64,000 nt of DNA from Rhizobium sp. 16-449-1b. GTDB taxonomy: Bacteria; Pseudomonadota; Alphaproteobacteria; Rhizobiales; Rhizobiaceae. Shown one piece after another: positions 42,151 to 50,933 of this stretch. A model generated the notes under the pieces. The model searched no databases, was not told where the DNA came from, and saw nothing but the letters and a program-made list of their open reading frames with translations. The stretch lies in contig NZ_JAGHMH010000018.1 in NCBI RefSeq assembly GCF_017741935.1, positions 154,073 to 218,072 on the forward strand. Direction: 5' to 3'. Within the stretch, counting starts at the first letter, position 1. Each line of letters opens with the position of its first letter. The position numbers and the translations under genes are program-made.

Positions 42151-43199
42151 CCGCGGTTCGCTTCGATAATGTCAGCATCGTCTTCGGCGACAAGCCGGAA
42201 GCGGCCCTCACCCTTGCCGACAAGGGCAAGACCCGCGACGAGATCGGCGCCGAAACCGGGCTGGTGCTCGGTGTCGCCGACGCCTCGCTGGAAATCCAGG
42301 AGGGCGAGATCCTCGTGCTCATGGGTCTGTCCGGCTCCGGCAAGTCGACCCTTCTGCGCGCCGTCAACGGGCTCGCCCCTGTCGTGCGCGGCGAGGTCAC
42401 CGTCAACACCGCATCCGGACCGGTCAATCCCTACAAGACCTCGGCCAAGGGCCTGCGGGACCTGCGCATGCACACCGTCTCGATGGTGTTCCAGCAGTTC
42501 GCGCTGCTCCCATGGCGCACGGTCGCCGACAATGTCGGCTTCGGCCTCGAACTTGCCGGCATGGCCGAGGGCGAGCGCAAGAAGCGCGTCGCCGAACAGC
42601 TTGAGCTGGTCAACCTGACCAAGTGGGCCGATCGCAAGGTCAACGAGCTCTCCGGCGGCATGCAGCAGCGCGTCGGCCTTGCCCGCGCTTTTGCGACCGG
42701 CGCGCCGATCCTGCTGATGGACGAGCCGTTCTCCGCACTCGATCCGCTGATCCGCACCCGCCTGCAGGACGAACTGCTCGAGTTCCAGCGCCGCCTGAAG
42801 AAGACCATCCTCTTCGTCAGCCACGATCTTGACGAGGCCTTCCGCATCGGCAACCGCATCGCCATCATGGAAGGCGGGCGCATCATCCAGTGCGGCACGC
42901 CGCAGGATATCGTCAAGAACCCGGCCGACCAGTATGTCGCCGATTTCGTCCAGCACATGAACCCGATCAGCATGCTGACCGCCCGCGACGTCATGCATGC
43001 GGGCCTCGGCGATGCAGCAAGCGGCGCCAGCGTCAGCGGCACGGCCAAGGCAGAGACCCCGCTGATCGACATTCTCGACGCGCTGTCCCGCCAGCCGGGC
43101 AGCATCGGCGTGGTCGAAAACGGCGCCATCATCGGCACGATTTCCGCCCAGGATGTCGTCGCCGGCCTGACGCAGCACCGGAAGAAAGAACAGGCTTGA
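42147..43199 (+). CDS. choV: Choline ABC transporter, ATP-binding protein
   Basis: A 350-residue ATPase. Walker A is GLSGSGKSTLL at about residues 56-66, the Q-loop follows at V-F-Q-Q-F-A-L-L-P-W-R, the ABC signature is LSGGMQQRVGLA, Walker B is ILLMDEPFSALDP and the switch His is in LFVSHDLDE. The C-terminal 90 residues contain one CBS-like segment (IDILDALSRQPGSIGVVENG). It powers ChoW with ChoX. Last gene of the choXWV operon. Confidence 0.93.
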   Translation: MTAVRFDNVSIVFGDKPEAALTLADKGKTRDEIGAETGLVLGVADASLEIQEGEILVLMGLSGSGKSTLLRAVNGLAPVVRGEVTVNTASGPVNPYKTSAKGLRDLRMHTVSMVFQQFALLPWRTVADNVGFGLELAGMAEGERKKRVAEQLELVNLTKWADRKVNELSGGMQQRVGLARAFATGAPILLMDEPFSALDPLIRTRLQDELLEFQRRLKKTILFVSHDLDEAFRIGNRIAIMEGGRIIQCGTPQDIVKNPADQYVADFVQHMNPISMLTARDVMHAGLGDAASGASVSGTAKAETPLIDILDALSRQPGSIGVVENGAIIGTISAQDVVAGLTQHRKKEQA

Positions 43200-43230
43200 T
43201 CAGGCCGTCCGCTTACGCCAAAAAGTGGAC

Positions 43231-43986
43231 ATGAAAGATCAGGCTTCTGTCATCAGGGAAACGGACGAAGAGGCGCGCAAGCTGGCGCGCACTCTTCTCC
43301 GCTCCGCCCGCTACGCCGCCATTGCGGTCCTCGACCCGAACACCGGCTTCCCCTTCGCCAGCCGCGTGCTTCTCGGCACCGATTTCGATGGCGTTCCCGT
43401 CATCCTCGTCTCCGGTCTTTCGGCGCACACGCGTGCGCTAGACGCCGATCCGCGCGCCTCGCTTCTGACCGGCGAGCCCGGCAAGGGCGATCCGCTGGCC
43501 CATGCGCGGCTGACGACTCAGTGCCGTGCGGCAGCCGTCGAGCGCGACAGCGCCGCCCACACACGCATTCGTGACCGTTTTCTGGCCCGCCATTCCAAGG
43601 CGAAACTCTACGTCGATTTCCCTGATTTCAGGTTTTTCCGGCTGATTCCCGAGAACGCCAGCCTCAATGGCGGCTTCGGCCGCGCCTACATTTTAGGCGG
43701 AGAAGAGCTGATTATCCGCTCGGACGCCAACGAAGAGCTTGCGGAAAACGCCGCCGAGGTAGTGCAAGATTTGCTAGCCCTGGAGCCGGATTTGGCAAGG
43801 AAAACAGCGATCGCGCATAAAGCCCGTACGAGCACCAGATGGGCTATTTGTGGAGTCGATTGCGCCGGTTTTGATGTGATTTCGGGCGATTTGCTGCTGC
43901 GGCACGAGTTTGACACACCGATCAGCAGCCGCGTTGAACTTTATTCACATATATCTAACATGAAATACTCAATACCTGAAATTTAG
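43231..43986 (+). CDS. HugZ-like haem-handling protein (PNPOx fold + DUF2470)
   Basis: A 251-residue protein. Residues 12-150 have the split-barrel flavin-reductase-like fold (RYAAIAVLDPNTGFPFASRV, ARLTTQCRAAAVERDS, RHSKAKLYVDFPDFRFFRL); the rest is the DUF2470-type C-terminal domain seen in HugZ/HutZ haem oxygenases. Those enzymes degrade haem; the haem-ligand His sits at the C terminus in characterised members and is not clear here. It follows choV by 31 bases on the same strand, which may be accidental. The window also has a haem receptor 11 kb away. Confidence 0.8.
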   Translation: MKDQASVIRETDEEARKLARTLLRSARYAAIAVLDPNTGFPFASRVLLGTDFDGVPVILVSGLSAHTRALDADPRASLLTGEPGKGDPLAHARLTTQCRAAAVERDSAAHTRIRDRFLARHSKAKLYVDFPDFRFFRLIPENASLNGGFGRAYILGGEELIIRSDANEELAENAAEVVQDLLALEPDLARKTAIAHKARTSTRWAICGVDCAGFDVISGDLLLRHEFDTPISSRVELYSHISNMKYSIPEI

Positions 43987-43997
43987 CTATATACAAT
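43982..43997. promoter_or_regulatory. NolR-type box upstream of the ArsR regulator
   Basis: TTTAG-N9-AT, which fits the published NolR consensus (A/T)TTAG-N9-A(T/A). It lies about 80 bases before the ArsR-family start at 44080, where autoregulation would be expected. Confidence 0.4.
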
Positions 43998-44079
43998 CTT
44001 GAACCCCTCTTGCTAGTTTTCACCGTCGGCAATTTCAGGCAGACGTTTTTTTGAATTCCGTTTCCATGGGAAGATGATT

Positions 44080-44397
44080 ATGGACACAATAGATTTGACC
44101 GCTCACGCGAATGTTGCCGCCGCACTGTTGTCCGCAATGGCAAATCCCAAGAGACTTCTGATCCTCTGTAATCTGGTCAAGGGTGAGATCCCCGTTGGCG
44201 CGCTCGCCACCGAAGTCGGCCTCAGCCAGTCGGCTCTGTCGCAGCACCTCTCCAAGCTGCGCGCCCAGAAGCTGGTCAAGACCCGCCGCGACGCACAGAC
44301 GATCTACTATTCCAGCACGTCCGATCAGGTCATTCGCATTCTCGAAACCCTGACGCAGATCTACGCCGAACCCGTCCGCGCCAAGTCCGCGGCCTGA
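44080..44397 (+). CDS. ArsR/SmtB family regulator, NolR-like
   Basis: A 105-residue single-domain winged-helix regulator. The HTH is clear: LLSAMANPKRLLILCNLVKG, then VGLSQSALSQHLSKLRAQKL and the wing TRRDAQTIYYSS. There are no Cys pairs of the metal-sensing type. The sequence closely resembles NolR of rhizobia, the repressor of nod genes; orthology is likely but not proven here. The ATG at 44080 has GGGAAG at 44068-44073; an ATG at 44074 is too close. A strong terminator follows. Confidence 0.8.
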   Translation: MDTIDLTAHANVAAALLSAMANPKRLLILCNLVKGEIPVGALATEVGLSQSALSQHLSKLRAQKLVKTRRDAQTIYYSSTSDQVIRILETLTQIYAEPVRAKSAA

Positions 44398-44470
44398 TAT
44401 CCCATCACACCGTTTCCGGTCGCTTCTTTGATGGAGCGGCTGACTATTTTTAGCACCATTTGATATTGAT

Positions 44471-44504
44471 GGATCGGCGACCTCAGGTCTGCCGATCCTT
44501 TTTT
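44471..44504 (+). terminator. Rho-independent terminator of the ArsR gene
   Basis: GGATCGGC / GCCGATCC stem, extended by GACC/GGTC, followed by TTTTTT. It lies 74 bases after the ArsR stop on the same strand. Confidence 0.9.
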
Positions 44505-44596
44505 GTGCGCTCAAGCGCAAGACGCGCGCATGCGATTTCACCGCCACCACTCAGAAATCGCGAAAACTTGGTCCAAAATCGTCAAAACCGGCGCGA

Positions 44597-44618
44597 TTTT
44601 TGCCGATCATGGCAAAAA
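44597..44618. promoter_or_regulatory. Perfect inverted repeat in the livK leader
   Basis: TTTTTGCC-GATCAT-GGCAAAAA. It lies just upstream of the predicted livK promoter. It has no T-run after it, so it looks more like a regulator-binding site than a terminator. The remainder of the 431-base gap shows no gene. Confidence 0.4.
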
Positions 44619-44640
44619 ACGGCTGCGTTTCTTTATCTTC

Positions 44641-44669
44641 TTGCGCATTCACCGCGAAATTCCTAATAA
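44641..44669 (+). promoter_or_regulatory. Predicted promoter of the livK-type gene
   Basis: -35 TTGCGC (44641-44646), a 17-base spacer, -10 TAATAA (44664-44669). The start site would be near 44676, giving a 5' leader of about 150 bases. Confidence 0.5.
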
Positions 44670-44828
44670 ACTTGCCATGCGTCCTTCGAGCCAAACATGG
44701 CCGATTGGCGCGTTTGCCGCGCGCAGTCCGTCGTCTTTGGCGCATCCGGAAATGGATGTTTGTACGGCCTGGATTGATCGCAGCGGCAGGACAGTCGCGG
44801 GTCGAAGACCCATCCAAGGAGAGACAAA

Positions 44829-45932
44829 ATGACCCTGAAGACCCTGACGGCGGCGCTGGTTGCCTCCATCTCTTTCGCGCCGCTGGCGCATGCCGATATC
44901 ACCATCGGCCTGATCGCACCGCTGACCGGCCCGGTTGCCGCTTACGGCGACCAGGTGAAGAACGGCGCCCAGACCGCCGTTGACGAAATCAACAAGGCCG
45001 GTGGCATCCTCGGCGAGAAGGTCGTTCTGAAGACCGCTGACGACGCCGGCGAACCCAAGCAGGGCGTTTCGGCCGCCAACCAGCTCGTCGGCGACGGCAT
45101 CCGCTTCGTCGTTGGCCCGGTCACCTCGGGCGTCGCCATCCCGGCTTCCGACGTCTTCGCTGAAAACGGCGTGCTGATGGTCACCCCGACCGCAACCGCC
45201 CCTGACCTGACGAAGCGTGGCCTCGCCAACGTTCTGCGCACCTGCGGCCGCGACGACCAGCAGGCCGAAGTCGCCGCCAACTACGTCCTGAAGAACTTCA
45301 AGGACAAGCGCATCGCCATCATCAACGACAAGGGCGCTTACGGTAAGGGTCTCGCCGACAACTTCAAGGCGACGATCAACGCCGGCGGCATCAAGGAAGT
45401 TCTCGACGACGCGCTCTCGCCCGGCGACAAGGATTTCAGCGCGCTGACCACCCGCCTCAAGGCCGAGAAGGTCGACGTCGTTTATTTCGGCGGCTACCAT
45501 CCGGAAGGCGGCCTGCTCGCTCGCCAGCTGCATGACCTGCAGGTCAATGCCGTGATCATCGGCGGCGACGGCCTGTCGAACACCGAGTTCTGGAACATCG
45601 GCACGGATGCTGCCGCCGGCACCATCTTCACCAACGCCGTCGACGCCACCAAGAGCCCCGACTCCAAGGCCGCCGCCGACGCGCTGAAGGCCAAGGGCAT
45701 CCCGGCCGAAGCCTTCACACTGAACGCCTACGCCGCCGTCGAAGTCATCAAGGCCGGCATCGAGAAGGCGAAAAGTGCTGAAGATTCCGAAGCCGTCGCA
45801 ACGGCGCTGAAGGCCGGCGAGCCGATCGCAACCGCCATCGGCAAGCTCACCTACGGCGAAACCGGCGACCTGACCTCGCAGAGCTTCTCCGTCTACAAGT
45901 GGGAAGCCGGCAAGATCGTCTCCGCCGAGTAA
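44829..45932 (+). CDS. Branched-chain amino acid ABC transporter binding protein (LivK-type)
   Basis: A 367-residue periplasmic protein. It has a signal peptide (residues 1-22, ending A-H-A), then the LivK/J family core: DITIGLIAPLTGPVAAYGDQ, the ligand-loop S/T residues in VGPVTSGVAIPA, RTCGRDDQQAEVAANYVLKN and YFGGYHPEGGLLARQ. It binds leucine, isoleucine, valine and often other amino acids. There are no liv permease or ATPase genes next to it, so it must work with a transporter encoded elsewhere. AAGGAGA Shine-Dalgarno at good spacing. Confidence 0.93.
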   Translation: MTLKTLTAALVASISFAPLAHADITIGLIAPLTGPVAAYGDQVKNGAQTAVDEINKAGGILGEKVVLKTADDAGEPKQGVSAANQLVGDGIRFVVGPVTSGVAIPASDVFAENGVLMVTPTATAPDLTKRGLANVLRTCGRDDQQAEVAANYVLKNFKDKRIAIINDKGAYGKGLADNFKATINAGGIKEVLDDALSPGDKDFSALTTRLKAEKVDVVYFGGYHPEGGLLARQLHDLQVNAVIIGGDGLSNTEFWNIGTDAAAGTIFTNAVDATKSPDSKAAADALKAKGIPAEAFTLNAYAAVEVIKAGIEKAKSAEDSEAVATALKAGEPIATAIGKLTYGETGDLTSQSFSVYKWEAGKIVSAE

Positions 45933-45960
45933 TTCGGCTCGCCTTTACGATCAAATACAG

Positions 45961-45986
45961 ACCGGGCGCCCTCGCGGGCGCCCGGT
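45961..45986 (+). terminator. Rho-independent terminator of the livK-type gene
   Basis: ACCGGGCGCCC-TCGC-GGGCGCCCGGT followed by TTTTCGTTT. It lies 29 bases after the stop. Confidence 0.92.
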
Positions 45987-46034
45987 TTTCGTTTGCGGAT
46001 CCTTCGAAATGGCCTTAGCCGCAGCCGGCCTTGA

Positions 46035-47042
46035 TCAAGCCTGGAAGAATTTCAGAAGGTCGGCGTTGATGATGTCGGCATGCGTGGTCGCCATGCCGTG
46101 CGGCAGGCCGTCATAGGTCTTCAGCGTGCCGTTTTTCAAAAGCTTGGCGGCAAGCAGGGCCGAATCGGCGATCGGCACGATCTGGTCGTCCGTGCCATGC
46201 ATGACGAGAACCGGAACCTTGATCTTCTTGAGGTCTTCGGTGAAATCGGTTTCGGAAAACACCTCGACGCAATCATACTGATCCTTGGCGCTGCCCATCA
46301 TCCCCTGCCGCCACCAATTGTCGATCACGCCCTGCGAGACCTTGGCGCCCGGCCGGTTGAAGCCGTAGAACGGGCCTGCGGGGATGTCGCGATAGAATTG
46401 CGCACGGTTGGCGGCAATTGACGTACGGAAGCCATCGAACACTTCAAGCGGCAGGCCGCCCGGGTTCTTGTCGGACTTCAGCATGACAGGCGGGATCGCG
46501 CCGATCAGCACCGCCTTGGCAATCCGGCCGCGGCTTTCATAATTGCCGACATAACGCGTGACTTCACCGCCGCCGGTCGAATGGCCCACATGGATGGCAT
46601 TCTTCAGATCGAGATGTTCGGCAAGCTCGGCGACATCGGCCGCGTAAGTGTCCATGTCGTTGCCGTGGCCCGGCTGGCTGGAGCGGCCATGGCCGCGGCG
46701 GTCATGGGCGATCACCCGGTAGCCCTTGCCGAGGAAGTAGAGCATCTGCGCATCCCAGTCATCGGCACTGAGCGGCCAGCCGTGGTGGAACACGATCGGC
46801 TGGCCGGTTCCCCAATCCTTGTAGAAGATCTGCGTGCCGTCCTTGGTGGTGATGTAGCTGCTGGTCATGGCGTTCTTTTCCTTACCTGTCGAATGAGCTG
46901 TCTTCTGGTTGGCGGCTGCGGAATGCTTGTGGCTCGCGGCTTCAGCCGAATTGGTGAAGGAGGCGGCAGCGGCCGTCGCGACGAGGCCGAGCCCTGCGAC
47001 CATAACATGCCGTCTTGAGGCATTTTGGATGTCGTCAGTCAT
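46035..47042 (-). CDS. Alpha/beta hydrolase, non-haem haloperoxidase-like, with Tat-type signal
   Basis: A 335-residue protein. The N terminus has A-S-R-R-H-V-M-V-A-G-L-G-L, a twin-arginine-type signal, then an Ala-rich segment and a Lys/His/Ala-rich linker to about residue 58. The alpha/beta hydrolase core follows: FHHGWPLSADDW (oxyanion region), the nucleophile Ser in HVGHSTGGGE, Asp in the D-D-Q-I-V-P segment, and His in GLPHGMATT. It resembles the cofactor-free haloperoxidase/esterase group. I chose the ATG at 47042 because GGAG lies six bases before it; ATGs at 47048 and 47054 are in frame. Divergent from an OhrR-type regulator. Confidence 0.87.
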   Translation of the reverse strand: MTDDIQNASRRHVMVAGLGLVATAAAASFTNSAEAASHKHSAAANQKTAHSTGKEKNAMTSSYITTKDGTQIFYKDWGTGQPIVFHHGWPLSADDWDAQMLYFLGKGYRVIAHDRRGHGRSSQPGHGNDMDTYAADVAELAEHLDLKNAIHVGHSTGGGEVTRYVGNYESRGRIAKAVLIGAIPPVMLKSDKNPGGLPLEVFDGFRTSIAANRAQFYRDIPAGPFYGFNRPGAKVSQGVIDNWWRQGMMGSAKDQYDCVEVFSETDFTEDLKKIKVPVLVMHGTDDQIVPIADSALLAAKLLKNGTLKTYDGLPHGMATTHADIINADLLKFFQA

Positions 47043-47059
47043 GTTCATCTCCATTTGCT

Positions 47060-47137
47060 TTCGCGATAATCGATATCGCGATAAACATATTCATAGCACT
47101 TCAGATTTTCCTGTCTACGAAAAAGATTATCGCGATA
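47060..47137. promoter_or_regulatory. Three TATCGCGATA operator repeats
   Basis: Perfect palindrome TATCGCGATA at 47074-47083 and 47128-47137, and a near copy TTCGCGATAA at 47060-47069. All lie in the gap between the divergent hydrolase and MarR/OhrR genes. Repeated copies suggest binding by the divergent regulator. Confidence 0.7.
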
Positions 47138-47183
47138 TCATTTTTATGGTAATGATGCCCGCACAGACAGATGGAGCCTCGGC

Positions 47184-47657
47184 ATGACCGACCAGATACA
47201 CGCTTCCCATAAGCCCGCGCCCGGCGCCACCACTCCGCCGCTGGACGACCAGCTGTGCTTCTCGCTCTATGCGGCGAGCCTCGCGATCAACCGCACCTAC
47301 AAGCCGATGCTGGACGAGATGGGGATCACCTATCCGCAATATCTGGTGCTGAACGTGCTGGGCGAGCAGGATGGCGCCACGATCGGCGCTATCGCCGACC
47401 GGCTGTCGCTGGAATCGAGCACCATCACCCCGCCGGTCAAGCGGCTGGAGCAGGCAGGCCTCCTCGAACGTCGCCGCTCAACGCTCGACGAACGCCAGGT
47501 GAATGTCTTCCTGACATCAGCGGGCCGCGACATGCTCGCCCGCAGCAAATGTCTCGGCGACACGCTGCTCAGCCGCTCCGGCATGACCTTGACCGAGATC
47601 GAAGCCTTGAACCAGCAGATCCACACGCTGATCGGCGCCCTCGGCAAGACCGAATAG
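47184..47657 (+). CDS. MarR family regulator, OhrR-like
   Basis: A 157-residue winged-helix regulator. The N-terminal block LDDQLCFSLYAASLAINRTY carries the reactive Cys typical of OhrR organic-peroxide sensors (about residue 26), followed by YKPMLDEMGITYPQYLVL. The HTH and wing are in LSLESSTITPPVKRLEQAGL and RRRSTLDERQVNVFLT. OhrR represses peroxide-resistance genes until the Cys is oxidised. Here the divergent gene is an alpha/beta hydrolase rather than ohr, so the controlled gene is unusual. Operator-like repeats lie between them. Confidence 0.88.
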   Translation: MTDQIHASHKPAPGATTPPLDDQLCFSLYAASLAINRTYKPMLDEMGITYPQYLVLNVLGEQDGATIGAIADRLSLESSTITPPVKRLEQAGLLERRRSTLDERQVNVFLTSAGRDMLARSKCLGDTLLSRSGMTLTEIEALNQQIHTLIGALGKTE

Positions 47658-47793
47658 ACGCAACCCTGCCCCACCCCGGAACGCCATGAGCCCCTGCGAC
47701 GGCATGGACGAGGACAAGACCGATCCGCGCCTTCCCATGCAGCGCCCGCCTCTCTAGAGTGGCCGCCAACACAAAACCGAACCAGAGAGTACC

Positions 47794-49488
47794 ATGACCG
47801 AAAGACTAGAACGCCTCATCGACCAGGGAACCGGCCGCGAACCGGCCGATATCGTGCTCAAGGGCGGGCGGTTCTTTGATCTGGTGACGGGCGAACTGGT
47901 GCAATCCGACATCGCCATCTCGGGCGACACCATCGTCGGCACCTGCGGCGATTACACCGGAAAAACCGAGATCGACATATCCGGCAAGATCGTCGTGCCC
48001 GGCTTCATCGACACGCATCTGCACATTGAAAGCTCGCTCGTCACCCCCCACGAGTTCGACCGCTGCGTGCTCACCTATGGCGTCACCACCGTGATCTGCG
48101 ACCCGCATGAAATCGCCAACGTACTCGGCGAAGAAGGCATCCGCTACTTCCTGGAGTCTGCCGAACAAACCATAATGGACATCCGCGTCCAGCTCTCCTC
48201 CTGCGTCCCCGCCACACATCTGGAAACATCAGGCGCCGATCTGCCGATCGAAAAGCTCCTGCCCTTCCGCGACCATGAAAAGGTCATCGGGCTTGCCGAA
48301 TTCATGAATTTCCCCGGCGTGATCCACAAGGATCCCGTCTGCATGGCGAAGTTGGCTGCATTCCAGGGCGACCATATCGACGGCCACGCCCCGCTTCTCT
48401 CGGGCAACGACCTTAACGGCTACCTCGCAGCCGGCATCCGCACCGAGCATGAATGCACGAGCGCCGAGGAAGCGCTGGAGAAGATCCGCAAGGGCATGCA
48501 CATCCTGATCCGCGAAGGCTCCGTCTCCAAGGATCTCCACGCGCTGATGTCGATCATCACCGAGCGGCTCTCACCGCACCTTGCGCTCTGCACCGACGAC
48601 CGCAATCCGCTCGATATCGCCGAGCAAGGCCATCTCGACTACATGATCCGCACCGCGATCAAGAACGGCGTCGAGCCGCTCGCCATCTACCGCGCCGCCT
48701 CGATCTCGGCCGCTCGCGCCTTTGGCCTCAGAGACCGCGGCCTTGTCGCCCCCGGCTGGCGCGCCGATCTCGCCATCCTCGACAGCCTGGAAAACTGCAA
48801 GGCCGAGATGGTCTTCTCGGCCGGCCGCAAGGTGACGTCGGAGCTCTTCGCAACCCGCAAGCCCGTCGCCCCCGTCGGCCTCGACAGCGTCAAGGCGCGA
48901 ACGGTCAATGCCGCCCACTTCGGCGTGCCGGTTGCCGATGGCGAAACACCCGTCATCGGCGTCATGCCGGGCAAGATCATCACCGAGCACCGCCGCTACC
49001 GCCTGCCCGTCAAGGGCAACCAGACGGCGGTCGATCTCGACAACGACATCATCAAGGTCGCCGTCATCGAGCGCCACGGCAAGAACGGCAACCACGCCAA
49101 CGGCTTCGTCCAGGGCTTCGGGCTGAAGAAGGGCGCGATCGCCTCGACTGTCGGTCATGACAGCCACAACATCTGCGTCGTCGGCGTCTCGGAGGACGAC
49201 ATGGCCATGGCCGCCAACCGGCTCGGCGAAATCAAGGGCGGCTTCGTCGTCGTCGAGGACGGCAAGGTCACCGGCGAAATCCCCCTGCCGCTTGCCGGCC
49301 TGATGAGCCTTGAGCCCTACGAGACCGTCCGCGACACGCTGCACGACCTGCGAAAGGCAGCCTACGCCCTCGGCACGACGCTCGAAGAACCCTTCCTCCA
49401 GGTCGCCTTCCTGCCGCTGCCTGTTATCCCGCATCTGAAGATATCGGACATGGGCATGGTGGATGTCGATCAGTTCAGGCTGATCTGA
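47794..49488 (+). CDS. ade: Adenine deaminase
   Basis: A 564-residue amidohydrolase that converts adenine to hypoxanthine and ammonia in purine salvage. The metal-binding HxH is in FIDTHLHIESSL at about residue 73, followed by TTVICDPHEIANVLG and EFMNFPGVIHKDP. The C-terminal domain has KGNQTAVDLDNDIIKVAVIE and VGHDSHNICVVG, both family-specific. Length matches the family. No other purine genes are adjacent. Converges with the arylamine acetyltransferase. Confidence 0.95.
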   Translation: MTERLERLIDQGTGREPADIVLKGGRFFDLVTGELVQSDIAISGDTIVGTCGDYTGKTEIDISGKIVVPGFIDTHLHIESSLVTPHEFDRCVLTYGVTTVICDPHEIANVLGEEGIRYFLESAEQTIMDIRVQLSSCVPATHLETSGADLPIEKLLPFRDHEKVIGLAEFMNFPGVIHKDPVCMAKLAAFQGDHIDGHAPLLSGNDLNGYLAAGIRTEHECTSAEEALEKIRKGMHILIREGSVSKDLHALMSIITERLSPHLALCTDDRNPLDIAEQGHLDYMIRTAIKNGVEPLAIYRAASISAARAFGLRDRGLVAPGWRADLAILDSLENCKAEMVFSAGRKVTSELFATRKPVAPVGLDSVKARTVNAAHFGVPVADGETPVIGVMPGKIITEHRRYRLPVKGNQTAVDLDNDIIKVAVIERHGKNGNHANGFVQGFGLKKGAIASTVGHDSHNICVVGVSEDDMAMAANRLGEIKGGFVVVEDGKVTGEIPLPLAGLMSLEPYETVRDTLHDLRKAAYALGTTLEEPFLQVAFLPLPVIPHLKISDMGMVDVDQFRLI

Positions 49489-49520
49489 CATCCACGCGGA
49501 AAGAAGACCCACCTTCCGGT

Positions 49521-50333
49521 TCAGGCGGCAGCCCGCACCGGCGTGTCGAGCCTTGACCAGATCCGCGCCACGGTTTCCGGCTCGCAATCGAGACCGAAGA
49601 GATCACGCAGGGAGGTCGCCAGCTCGTCGGCCGATCCGATCTGCAGGCTCTTCGTTCCCTGCGCGCCCGAGCGCCGGAGGCCACGGTTCATCAAGGCCAC
49701 ATCGGCATCCGGCAGGCGGATGCTCATCATCAGGTTGTCGCGAAACGGCAGCGCCGCCCAGACAGTGCAAAGCTGATTGGCGCCTTCGAGATCGGTCTGC
49801 GTGAACGGGCTTTCATCGAAGCCGAAGAGCGGGAACCACCCGTCCGGCCCTTGCCATTCCAGCACCAGCTCGCCGGTTGCCGTGTCGTCCCGCAGGCGGA
49901 AGGTCATGCCGCCGATCAGCTGTTCGCCGGGCCGGATGGCAACCGGATCGCGCGGTCCCGGCCCGCCGAAGCCTGCATCCGCCAGCCACTCCTCGCCGCC
50001 GATGGTCACGATCCAGGCGAGATGCGCCCTGATGCCGCCGACCGGCGCGCCCATGCGCACACGCCCGAGGATCGGCCGCGCCTCAAACCCGAGATGCTTC
50101 AGCGCCTCGCCGAACAGCCAGTTGAGCTGGAAGCAATATCCCCCGCGCTTCTTCTCGACGAGCTGGTTCCAGATATCGGCGGGCTGCAGGCTCGGAACCC
50201 GGCCGAGAAACGGGTCGATGCTTTCGAATGCAATGGCGGCAAGCTGCGCCCGCTGCAGGGCGGTGAGCCCGGCCGACGTAATGTCGATGTCCTTGAGGCC
50301 GATCCGCCTCGCATATTGGTCGAAGTCAAACAT
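49521..50333 (-). CDS. Arylamine N-acetyltransferase
   Basis: A 270-residue enzyme that transfers acetyl from acetyl-CoA to arylamines and hydrazines. The catalytic triad is visible: Cys in KKRGGYCFQLN at about residue 68, His in GIRAHLAWIV, and Asp in WLADAGFGGPGP. The C-terminal third is the usual lid domain. I chose the ATG at 50333 (MFDFDQYARRIGL), preceded by GAGGGATCAGGAC; in-frame starts up to 50381 would add up to 16 residues. Role in the cell unknown; may detoxify aromatic amines. Confidence 0.92.
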   Translation of the reverse strand: MFDFDQYARRIGLKDIDITSAGLTALQRAQLAAIAFESIDPFLGRVPSLQPADIWNQLVEKKRGGYCFQLNWLFGEALKHLGFEARPILGRVRMGAPVGGIRAHLAWIVTIGGEEWLADAGFGGPGPRDPVAIRPGEQLIGGMTFRLRDDTATGELVLEWQGPDGWFPLFGFDESPFTQTDLEGANQLCTVWAALPFRDNLMMSIRLPDADVALMNRGLRRSGAQGTKSLQIGSADELATSLRDLFGLDCEPETVARIWSRLDTPVRAAA

Positions 50334-50462
50334 GTCCTGATCCCTCATCTGGTGTGACACCAAGCTTGTACCGTCGCCCATTTGCCGCCGCTCCCTAAAA
50401 GTTTGCTAACGGCCCAGCCCCTCGCTTATGCTGGCGGCGGGGACATCTGGGGGATCGATCAG

Positions 50463-50933
50463 GTGCGTTTCGATGAGGAAATCGCCGGTTTCATTGCCGG
50501 CCCTGTCATGATGATCGTCGGCACCAGCGATAGTGCCAACCAGCCCGATGTCGGCCGCGGCGTCGGCTGCCGCGTCCTGCCGAGTGGCGAAACCATCGAA
50601 GTCTTGATCTCCGGTTGGCAGTGGTCGGATACGCTCGCCAACATAATCGAGACCGGCCAAGCCGCCTTCACCTTCGTGCGCCCGTCCGATTATCGCTCGC
50701 TGCAGCTGAAGGGCAGCGCCAGCCTGCGCGCCGCCACCGAAGACGACCACGCGCTCTGCGAGCACTATATCGCCGGCGTCACCGCAGCGCTCGCCGAGCA
50801 GGGCGTTCCCTCGTCGATGATCGAGGTCTGGCTGACATCCCGCGATCTCGCCACCGCCATACTCGATGTCCGCACCATCTCCATCAAGACACCCGGCAGC
50901 AGCGCCGGCGCGCTGATCGGAGCGCCCGCATGA
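50463..50933 (+). CDS. Pyridoxamine 5'-phosphate oxidase-fold protein
   Basis: A 156-residue protein with the FMN-binding split-barrel fold: EIAGFIAGPVMMIVGTSDSA, then GVGCRVLPSGETIEVLI and FTFVRPSDYRSLQLKG. No catalytic residue pattern assigns a substrate. The GTG start at 50463 has GGGGGA nearby; the frame is open back to 50382. Its stop overlaps the start of the next gene by four bases (ATGA), so the two are translated together. Confidence 0.82.
   Translation: MRFDEEIAGFIAGPVMMIVGTSDSANQPDVGRGVGCRVLPSGETIEVLISGWQWSDTLANIIETGQAAFTFVRPSDYRSLQLKGSASLRAATEDDHALCEHYIAGVTAALAEQGVPSSMIEVWLTSRDLATAILDVRTISIKTPGSSAGALIGAPA

Noticed and set aside
41922..43178. A 418-codon minus-strand ORF opposite choW and choV
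   Set aside because: Shadow of two clear ABC transporter genes.
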